A DNA stretch of 5,355 nucleotides. Origin: Verrucomicrobiota bacterium. GTDB lineage: Bacteria > Verrucomicrobiota > Verrucomicrobiia > Limisphaerales > UBA1100. The notes beneath the pieces were generated by a model that was not told the origin of the DNA, made no database searches, and worked only from the letters and a program-made list of their open reading frames with translations. The stretch is from positions 1-5,355 of the forward strand of contig JAPKDK010000210.1 of the NCBI GenBank assembly GCA_028872645.1. Reading direction: 5' to 3'. Shown here piece by piece: positions 1-5,355 of this stretch (positions are counted from its first letter, which is position 1; each line of letters begins with the position of its first letter). A program made the translations under genes and the position numbers.

Positions 1-1448
1 GGCCTGGGTTTCTTGGCGGTTTCGATTACGCCGTTGGCGAAGTCGAGGACGTGGCCTTGGTGGATGAGCCAGTGTAAATTTGAGATGAGTTGTTTTTGTT
101 CCTCGGTTTGTTCGGGCGCCGGCGGTGGGGCTTCGCCTTCCTTGGGCTCCACGTGCTCGAGACCGGCGAGGTTTTCGAGGATCAAACGCCGCGTGCAGTT
201 GGGGGTGGCTTCGACAAATTCCACGATGCCGCGCACGCCATCGCTCACGGGCGTGGCAACGACGTCCAAATAATTGGGCCGCGCAACGGAGACGTGGGTT
301 ACTTTTTTATCTTTCTTGAAAAACTGCAGGCCCATTCCGGCAAACATTTTGCTGAGGTGCGTGGAGAGTTGCATTGGGAAATGCTTTTGGCGGTGCCATT
401 GATCGCGCAGATATTCGGCCAATAACTGGGGATCGCGCATCGCCTTGACGCCGTTGCCGGTGAGGGTGGCGGTTTCCACTTCGTCCACAACACCTGCGGC
501 GTGGTGCGCACGGAAATGGGTCTGCACTTCATCGCGCCGAGCGAAGATGATGGGCTCTTCGGTTTGCAATGATTTCCAGGTAGTGCGCCATTTGGACTGT
601 TCAATCCACGCGTTCACGGCTTCCTCTTCTTTTACGATGCGGATGCGCGACTTGAATTTTTCAAAAGGCACGCGCGCCAAGTGATCGGCGTGAAATTGAA
701 CGAGCTTGTTTTGGTAATCGTGATGATTGGGCGGGCCAAGATACGTATCGGTGAAGCCGCACTGCGCAACGAAGGTGAAGTTGCCTTTGGGGGCTTCGAT
801 TTCGTTTTTCTCGATGGCGTAAAATTGGTCGAAATGTTTTTCAAACGTGTGCCGCTCGGCTTGGCCGCGATTGAGCCAAACGGTGTCGTCCAATTTGCTG
901 GTGAAAAGCCGTTGGCCTGTTTCCTTGCCTTTGCCTAACTTCCGGATGGTGCGAATTTTCAGCGAGTAACGCGCGGGGCGCTCAAGCACGAGCAGTGCGA
1001 TTTGAAACAACGGATAAGCGCGACCCGTGAGGCGGATTTCCTTTGCGATGGATTCCACACCCTGTGTGTCCGGCACGAAATCTACTCTAATGTCCAGCTG
1101 CTGCACCTCGGGGCGTTGAGGTTTGCCGCCGCGTTGTTGGCGTGCATCGCGATTGCCTCGCCCTTGATTTTGTTCTCCACCGCCTTGGCGACGATCGCCA
1201 CGCGGGCCGCCTTTGTTGCCACCACCACCGCCACCACGTTGGGCTTGGCTGCTTTGGGGGCGTCGATCGCTTGCGGGTTTGCGATCGCCACGCGGGGGGC
1301 GACGATCGTCCCAACCGCCTTTGCGTCCGCGCGGGCGTTCTTGTTCGCCCTTGTGGTTGGCGTATTTGTTCACGCCCGTATTTTCCTGAGCCCAGTCGGG
1401 CAGGAATTGCAGGTCGAGAGACAGTTCGTTGTCGGGTTCAGCGCTCAT
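1..1448 (-). CDS. Uncharacterised protein with Arg/Gly-rich N-terminus, partial (stop lies beyond the left edge)
   Basis: I read one open frame of 482 codons without a stop, from an ATG at 1448 to the left edge. An in-frame TGA lies at 1467-1469 with no start codon in between, so this ATG is the first possible start. A weak AGG (complement of 1456-1458) sits 7 nt upstream of it. Layout: residues 1-35 are acidic to neutral; about 38-112 are rich in Arg, Gly, Gln and Asp, with a run of six Gly at 72-77 and RGDR motifs; about 115-430 look like a folded region, including GPPNHHDYQ at 238-246; about 433-450 form a Pro/Glu linker; the rest is a short helical segment. There is no signal peptide or membrane segment, so it is probably cytoplasmic. 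RG-rich tails are common in RNA-binding proteins, so RNA or nucleic-acid binding is a guess. I do not recognise the central region and assign no function. The gene is divergent from dnaE; a working link to replication is unproven. Confidence 0.85.
   Translation of the reverse strand, partial: MSAEPDNELSLDLQFLPDWAQENTGVNKYANHKGEQERPRGRKGGWDDRRPPRGDRKPASDRRPQSSQAQRGGGGGGNKGGPRGDRRQGGGEQNQGRGNRDARQQRGGKPQRPEVQQLDIRVDFVPDTQGVESIAKEIRLTGRAYPLFQIALLVLERPARYSLKIRTIRKLGKGKETGQRLFTSKLDDTVWLNRGQAERHTFEKHFDQFYAIEKNEIEAPKGNFTFVAQCGFTDTYLGPPNHHDYQNKLVQFHADHLARVPFEKFKSRIRIVKEEEAVNAWIEQSKWRTTWKSLQTEEPIIFARRDEVQTHFRAHHAAGVVDEVETATLTGNGVKAMRDPQLLAEYLRDQWHRQKHFPMQLSTHLSKMFAGMGLQFFKKDKKVTHVSVARPNYLDVVATPVSDGVRGIVEFVEATPNCTRRLILENLAGLEHVEPKEGEAPPPAPEQTEEQKQLISNLHWLIHQGHVLDFANGVIETAKKPR
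1192..1296 (-). repeat. 15-bp direct repeat within the RG-rich coding region
   Basis: The 15-mer CGATCGCCACGCGGG occurs at 1192-1206 and again at 1282-1296, exactly 90 bp (30 codons) apart. Read on the minus strand, both copies encode Pro-Arg-Gly-Asp-Arg, at residues 52-56 and 82-86 of the left-hand protein. The sequence between them encodes the six-Gly run. The exact codon match suggests local duplication within the low-complexity segment. It is part of the gene and not a separate element. Confidence 0.6.
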
Positions 1449-1597
1449 GCATGGGCCTGAAACAAATCAGGTGGGCTCGGAAAGATTGGAATGTTTTGCG
1501 CGAAAAGGCAAGCTCCGCGTGCGGGTTTTCGGATTGTGAACTGTTGCCCAATATCCTCGGCTTGCGCGATGCGGCAGTGCGGACCTAAACTGCGTTT
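1449..1597. other. Divergent intergenic region between the RG-rich gene and dnaE
   Basis: These 149 bp separate two divergently transcribed genes, so they should hold both promoters and any shared control sites. I see no convincing inverted repeat for an operator, no riboswitch-like fold and no small gene. For the minus-strand gene, a TTGCCT (complement of 1507-1512) is a possible but poor -35, with no good -10 at the usual distance. In-frame stops close to each start (1467-1469 for the left gene, 1586-1588 for dnaE) fix the limits of both coding regions. Confidence 0.6.
1562..1591 (+). promoter_or_regulatory. Possible dnaE promoter placing transcription start at or near the GTG start codon
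   Basis: TAAACT at 1586-1591 matches four of six bases of the bacterial -10 consensus. TTGCGC at 1562-1567 matches the first three bases of the -35 consensus, with an 18-bp spacer. Initiation about 7 nt after the -10 would fall at roughly 1598, the GTG of dnaE, giving a leaderless message. That fits the lack of a usable Shine-Dalgarno: only GGA at 1581-1583, 14 nt from the start codon. Matches this weak arise by chance, so this is a suggestion only. Confidence 0.25.
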
Positions 1598-4500
1598 GTG
1601 GCCCACGCTGAATTTGTTCACCTGCACGTGCACAGCGAGTTTTCGATGCTCGATGGGGCGTGCCGTCTGGACAAGTTAGTGGACCGCGCGGTGGAGTTGG
1701 AGTTTCCCGCACTGGCGATTACCGATCACGGGGTGATGCACGGGGTGGTGGATTTTTATGAAAAGGCCCGAGCGGCCGGCGTGAAACCGATCATCGGCTG
1801 CGAAGTTTACATTGCGCCGGGTAGTCGGTTTGATAAAAAGGCGAACAGCCGAGGCAGCAAAGACGGCTACAATCATTTGCTGCTACTTGCCGAGAACGAG
1901 GCCGGCTACAAAAATCTCGTGCGCCTCACCACCGCCGCGCATCTCGAAGGTTTCTATTACAAGCCGCGAATCGACAAGGAATTGCTCGAGCAACACAAGG
2001 AAGGCCTCATCGCCTTCAGCGGCTGCCTGGCAAGCGAGATTCCGCAGGCCATCATGCGCGATGACGCCGACCAAGCGCGCGCAGGCATCGATTGGTTTAA
2101 GCAAATCTTCGGCAAGGAACGATTCTTTCTCGAGCTGCAAAACCACGGCATCAACGAACAATCCAAGGTGAACGCCCAGCTCATCCCGTGGGCGAAGGAG
2201 TTTGACCTCAACCTCGTCGCCACGAATGACGTGCATTATCTCAAACGCGAACACTCGCACGCGCACGACGCGCTCATTTGCATCGGCACCCAAACCCACT
2301 TGAGTGATCCCAACCGGATGCACTACGTGCCGGAACAATTTTATCTGCGCGACGCTGACGAGATGGCCGCGCTCTTCAGCGAAGTGCCCGAGGCGGTGCG
2401 CAACACCCTCGCCGTAGCCGAGCAATGCAACGTGGAAATCGAATTGGGCAAGCTGCACTATCCGGTTTTTGAACCGCCGGAATTATTCACGCGCGAAGGA
2501 TTCCTGCGCCATCTCGTGGCTAAAGCGATGCAACTGCGCTACGGTGTCCGCTGCGAAGCGAAGGGCGAAGAATTTATTTGCAGCGCCATCGAGGATGCCA
2601 ATTTGCTTCCAAATTTTAAAGCCACTGAGGAAACAAATCCCGCTGATCTAAACGACCCCGCCGTAGCCGCGGCGTTGGAGAAGGTGATTAACCGCATCCA
2701 AATGGAGCTGGGCGTCATCGAGAAAACGGGCTTCACCAGTTACTTTTTAATCGTCACCGATTTCATTCAGCACGGCCGCAAGAACGGCATTGCGTGTATT
2801 GCCCGTGGTTCGGCGGCGGGATCGTTGGTGACGTATTTGCTGCAAATTTCAAACGTCGATCCGCTGCGCTACGGACTGCTCTTCGAACGATTTCTCAATC
2901 CCGAGCGCGTCAACCCGCCTGACATTGACATCGACATTCCCGATGATCGCCGGCCGTTTCTCATCGAGTACGTGCGCGAAAAATACGGACGCGATTGCGT
3001 GGCACAAATTATTACGTTCGGCACGATGGGCTCCAAATCGGTCATCCGCGACGTGGGCCGCGTGATGGGACTCAGCTACGGCGAATGCGATCGGCTCGCG
3101 AAGATGGTGCCCGATGAACTGAAGATCACCCTCAAGCGCGCGCTCAAGCAATCGCCCGATTTGAAGTTGGCTTACGATTCGGAGGAAACCACGCGCGAAC
3201 TCATCGACACCGCCTTCGTGCTCGAAGATCTCACGCGCAATTCCTCCGTGCACGCTGCCGGCGTGGTCATTGGAGCGGAGCCATTGGTCAATGTGCTGCC
3301 GCTCAAGACCGATGCCGATGGCGCGGTGCTCACCCAATATCCGATGGGCCCGGTGGGCGATTTGGGGTTGTTGAAAATGGATTTTCTTGGGCTCAAAACG
3401 CTCACCGTCATCCGCAACACATGTCGGTTGGTAAAAGAAACAAAAGGCATCGAGATTGATATCGACGACGTGCCGCTGGACGATCAGGCCACGTACGATC
3501 TGCTAAACGAAGGCCGAACCGTGGGCGTGTTCCAATTGGAATCCGGCGGCATGCGCGATTTATGCCGCAGGTTTCAACTGGGGGCGGTGGAACACATCAC
3601 CGCGTTGGTCGCGCTCTATCGGCCGGGACCGATGGATCTCATCCCCGATTTCATCAAACGCCGCCATGGCGATGTGGAAATCCGCTACGAACATCCGCTG
3701 CTCGAAAGCATTTCCAGTGAGACGTACGGCATTTTGATTTATCAGGAGCAAGTGATGCAAGCCACGCAGTTGCTTGCTGGCTACACGCTCGGCAGCGCAG
3801 ATTTGCTGAGACGCGCAATGGGTAAAAAGAAAGTTTCCGAAATGGCCAAGCAACGCGAGACGTTCGTCAAGGGTTGTAAGGAAGTCAACGACATCCCGCC
3901 CGCGCAGGCCAACAAAGTTTTTGATTTGCTGGAAAAATTTGCCGGCTACGGCTTCAACAAATCGCACGCTGCCGCATATGCCATTGTCGCTTACCAAACC
4001 GCGTGGCTGAAGACCCATCATCCCGTTGAGTTTTTGTCCGCCGTGTGCACCAATGACATGGGCGACACCGCCAAGCTCACCATCCTCATCACCGAGGCCA
4101 AGGCGATGGGGCTCGAGGTGCTGCCGCCGGACCTCAACGAAAGCCACACAAACTTCGCCCCCGCGCGTGATGGCAAAGTCATCCGCTACGGACTTGCCGC
4201 CATCAAAGGCGTGGGGGAAGCCGCCGTGGAAGCGATGCTCACCGCGCGCGATCAGGGCGATCCCTTTTCATCACTCAGCGATGTTTGCAACCGAGTGGAC
4301 CTGCGCGCGGTCAATCGCAAGGTGCTCGATGCGCTCATCAAAGCGGGCGCGTGCGATAGTTTCGGCCAAAGCCGCGCCAGCTTGTGCGCGCAAATTGAGC
4401 GCACGCTCTCCCGCGCCGCCAGCACCGCCGCCGATCGTGCGCGTGGGCAGGAAACTCTCTTCGGCATGCTCGATGCCGAAAATTCCGAGGACGATGAAAT

Positions 4501-5236
4501 CCCCGCCGCCCTGCGTAATTTACCAGAGTGGGATGACACGGAACGCCTCGCTTACGAAAAAGAACTGCTTGGTTTTTATGTAAGCGGCCACCCGCTCACA
4601 CCGCATTTGGGTACACTCAAACACTACGCCACCCACCAAGTCACCGATCTCAATGAACTGAACGATCGCACCATCTCGCGCGTAGGCGGTTTGGTCTCGG
4701 CCGTGAAACGCGCTATCTCCAAAAAAACTGACAAACCCTACTGCACCGCCACTGTGGAGGACCTGACCGGCCAAGTCACCGTGCTGTGCGTGGGCGACAA
4801 TTACGAAAAATTTAACGAACAATTTGAACTCAACAAACCCTTAATGGTCATCGGCGAAGTGAACAACAGCGAAGACGTGCCCAAAATTTTTCCGGTGGAC
4901 GTTTTCCCGCTCCATCACGCCCCGGCCAAATTCACCAAACAAGTGCACCTCCGCCTCAAATCCGAAGCCATCACGCTCGACGCAATGGATGACGTGCGCG
5001 AACTGGCCGAGGCCCATCCCGGCAAAATCCCCCTGCTCCTTTGCCTCCGCCAACCCGGCGGCGAATCCGTCTTTGTGGAAGCCGACGAACACTTCAACGT
5101 TACGCCCGGTCTCGCCCTCGCCGCTGACGCCAACGAGCGATTTGGTGATGCCACCTACTACCCTAAGGTCGATCCCACCCTCCCCGAACCCCAACGACGC
5201 CGTTACGCCAAAAAGAACAACGGCGATACCCAATAA
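1598..5236 (+). CDS. dnaE: DNA polymerase III subunit alpha (DnaE1 type), complete
   Basis: Catalytic subunit of the replicative DNA polymerase (C-family), which extends both strands at the fork while tethered to the beta clamp. The 1212 residues compare with 1160 in E. coli. Domains in order: PHP (about 5-285) with HLHVHSEFS at 8-16, TDHG at 42-45, E69, H93, C143, QNHG at 181-184 and NDVHY at 210-214; palm with ARGSAAGS at 402-409 and PDIDID, giving catalytic Asp442 and Asp444; third catalytic Asp595 in KMDFLGL; fingers to about 830; helix-hairpin-helix IKGVG at 869-873; clamp-binding QETLF at 951-955; OB fold at about 1020-1095; C-terminal domain after about 1110. The E. coli PHP has lost most metal ligands, but here they look intact. 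The GTG start is forced: an in-frame TAA at 1586-1588 precedes it, and any later start would cut into the PHP motif. There is no strong ribosome binding site. The gene appears monocistronic. The clamp motif and C-terminal domain argue against the mutagenic DnaE2/ImuC type. Confidence 0.98.
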   Translation: MAHAEFVHLHVHSEFSMLDGACRLDKLVDRAVELEFPALAITDHGVMHGVVDFYEKARAAGVKPIIGCEVYIAPGSRFDKKANSRGSKDGYNHLLLLAENEAGYKNLVRLTTAAHLEGFYYKPRIDKELLEQHKEGLIAFSGCLASEIPQAIMRDDADQARAGIDWFKQIFGKERFFLELQNHGINEQSKVNAQLIPWAKEFDLNLVATNDVHYLKREHSHAHDALICIGTQTHLSDPNRMHYVPEQFYLRDADEMAALFSEVPEAVRNTLAVAEQCNVEIELGKLHYPVFEPPELFTREGFLRHLVAKAMQLRYGVRCEAKGEEFICSAIEDANLLPNFKATEETNPADLNDPAVAAALEKVINRIQMELGVIEKTGFTSYFLIVTDFIQHGRKNGIACIARGSAAGSLVTYLLQISNVDPLRYGLLFERFLNPERVNPPDIDIDIPDDRRPFLIEYVREKYGRDCVAQIITFGTMGSKSVIRDVGRVMGLSYGECDRLAKMVPDELKITLKRALKQSPDLKLAYDSEETTRELIDTAFVLEDLTRNSSVHAAGVVIGAEPLVNVLPLKTDADGAVLTQYPMGPVGDLGLLKMDFLGLKTLTVIRNTCRLVKETKGIEIDIDDVPLDDQATYDLLNEGRTVGVFQLESGGMRDLCRRFQLGAVEHITALVALYRPGPMDLIPDFIKRRHGDVEIRYEHPLLESISSETYGILIYQEQVMQATQLLAGYTLGSADLLRRAMGKKKVSEMAKQRETFVKGCKEVNDIPPAQANKVFDLLEKFAGYGFNKSHAAAYAIVAYQTAWLKTHHPVEFLSAVCTNDMGDTAKLTILITEAKAMGLEVLPPDLNESHTNFAPARDGKVIRYGLAAIKGVGEAAVEAMLTARDQGDPFSSLSDVCNRVDLRAVNRKVLDALIKAGACDSFGQSRASLCAQIERTLSRAASTAADRARGQETLFGMLDAENSEDDEIPAALRNLPEWDDTERLAYEKELLGFYVSGHPLTPHLGTLKHYATHQVTDLNELNDRTISRVGGLVSAVKRAISKKTDKPYCTATVEDLTGQVTVLCVGDNYEKFNEQFELNKPLMVIGEVNNSEDVPKIFPVDVFPLHHAPAKFTKQVHLRLKSEAITLDAMDDVRELAEAHPGKIPLLLCLRQPGGESVFVEADEHFNVTPGLALAADANERFGDATYYPKVDPTLPEPQRRRYAKKNNGDTQ

Positions 5237-5261
5237 AAAAAGGCGGCCCGAAGGCCGCCTT
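5235..5261 (-). terminator. Rho-independent terminator with UUCG loop, best oriented for the gene to the right
   Basis: A perfect 9-bp stem pairs 5240-5248 with 5253-5261 around a 4-nt loop at 5249-5252. On the minus strand the loop is TTCG closed by C-G, the unusually stable UUCG tetraloop, and the stem runs into seven Ts (complement of 5235-5241, two of them inside the stem). This is a textbook intrinsic terminator for transcription coming from the right. On the plus strand the hairpin follows the dnaE stop directly, but what comes after (TGAGTAATTGGTTT) is only a weak T-tract. It may still help end the dnaE message, so it could act in both directions. Confidence 0.85.
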
Positions 5262-5284
5262 GAGTAATTGGTTTAGGGAGAAAG

Positions 5285-5355
5285 TTAGTTGTCCTTACTC
5301 TCTTCGTTAGAATCTTCGTTAGAATCTTCGTTAGAATCTTCGTTAGAATCTTCGT
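5285..5355 (-). CDS. 3' end of a convergent gene with an acidic Glu-Asp-Ser-Asn repeat tail, partial
   Basis: On the minus strand, one frame reads through repeated Glu-Asp-Ser-Asn units, then Glu-Glu-Ser-Lys-Asp-Asn and a TAA stop (complement of 5285-5287). Only 22 full sense codons are visible; the rest lies beyond the right edge. Support for this frame: it yields a hydrophilic acidic tail of the kind seen at protein C-termini, and its stop is followed 23 nt later by a terminator oriented the same way. One of the other minus frames hits a stop in every repeat unit. The remaining one repeats Thr-Lys-Ile-Leu and has no matching stop-terminator arrangement. The body of the protein is absent, so no function can be assigned. 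An alternative is that the repeat is non-coding. Confidence 0.65.
   Translation of the reverse strand, partial: EDSNEDSNEDSNEDSNEESKDN
5301..5355. repeat. Perfect 12-bp tandem repeat, about 4.6 copies, running off the right edge
   Basis: The unit TTCGTTAGAATC repeats without a mismatch at 5303-5314, 5315-5326, 5327-5338 and 5339-5350, and continues to the window end. The 12-bp periodicity begins at 5301. The unit is 33% GC, well below dnaE. Because 12 is a multiple of three, gain or loss of a unit would keep the reading frame and add or remove one Glu-Asp-Ser-Asn block. Identity at synonymous positions suggests recent expansion by slippage. The total copy number cannot be seen. Confidence 0.95.

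Noticed and set aside
90..938. Several plus-strand frames over the left third, such as 90-425 and 681-938
   Set aside because: They lie antisense to the continuous 482-codon minus-strand frame, which has sensible protein composition. None has a recognisable motif.
1281..1288. GCGATCGC palindrome, identical to the HIP1 octamer abundant in cyanobacteria
   Set aside because: A single copy, explained by Gly-Asp-Arg codons in the RG-rich segment. Nothing else in the window suggests a cyanobacterium.
1002..1460. Plus-strand open frame of 152 codons that reads like a hydrophobic, Ala/Thr-rich membrane protein
   Set aside because: It is the exact antisense of the RG-rich part of the minus-strand gene, with the same codon boundaries. 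Gly and Arg codons read backwards give Ala, Thr and similar residues, which creates the false membrane look.
1883..4147. Long minus-strand frames inside dnaE, at 1883-2458, 2849-3337 and 3560-4147
   Set aside because: They are shadows of the strongly supported dnaE frame; in GC-rich DNA, antisense frames stay open by chance.
5301..5355. A CRISPR array or iteron-type origin at the tandem repeats
   Set aside because: The units are 12 bp, directly adjacent and have no spacers, which rules out CRISPR. They fit a codon-phase repeat ending at a stop and terminator better than replication iterons.

Overview
The window is a chromosomal, housekeeping-type stretch from a bacterium with moderately high GC content. 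It holds one complete gene, dnaE (replicative DNA polymerase III alpha subunit, 1212 codons, + strand). Two minus-strand genes flank it and both run off the window: a long uncharacterised gene on the left and the extreme 3' end of another gene on the right. The Shine-Dalgarno signals are poor, and the left-hand protein resembles, from memory only, long hypothetical proteins of the Verrucomicrobiota. That points weakly to the PVC group; a database search would be needed to place it.

Layout. Positions 1-1448 (minus) are one unbroken reading frame of at least 482 codons, with its start at 1448 and its stop beyond the left edge. It has a basic Arg/Gly-rich, probably disordered N-terminus, a large unrecognised central region, a Pro/Glu linker and a short helical tail. 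Positions 1449-1597 are the divergent intergenic region, which must hold the promoters of both genes. Positions 1598-5236 are dnaE, with PHP, palm/fingers, helix-hairpin-helix, clamp-binding, OB and C-terminal regions all recognisable. Positions 5237-5284 are a convergent intergenic gap with a perfect GC-rich hairpin. Its loop and T-tract suit transcription arriving from the right on the minus strand. Positions 5285-5355 are the last codons of that minus-strand gene, made of a perfect 12-bp tandem repeat that encodes an acidic Glu-Asp-Ser-Asn repeat tail.

How the parts relate. dnaE looks monocistronic: a divergent gene lies upstream and a convergent gene downstream. Its PHP domain keeps the metal-ligand-type residues that the E. 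coli enzyme has lost, so the polymerase may carry its own proofreading or a structural metal site. I see no mobile element, CRISPR array, tRNA or rRNA, and no sign of an exotic multi-gene system. The points most worth a second look are the unrecognised RG-rich protein, the in-frame repeat tail at the right edge, and the possibly leaderless GTG start of dnaE.
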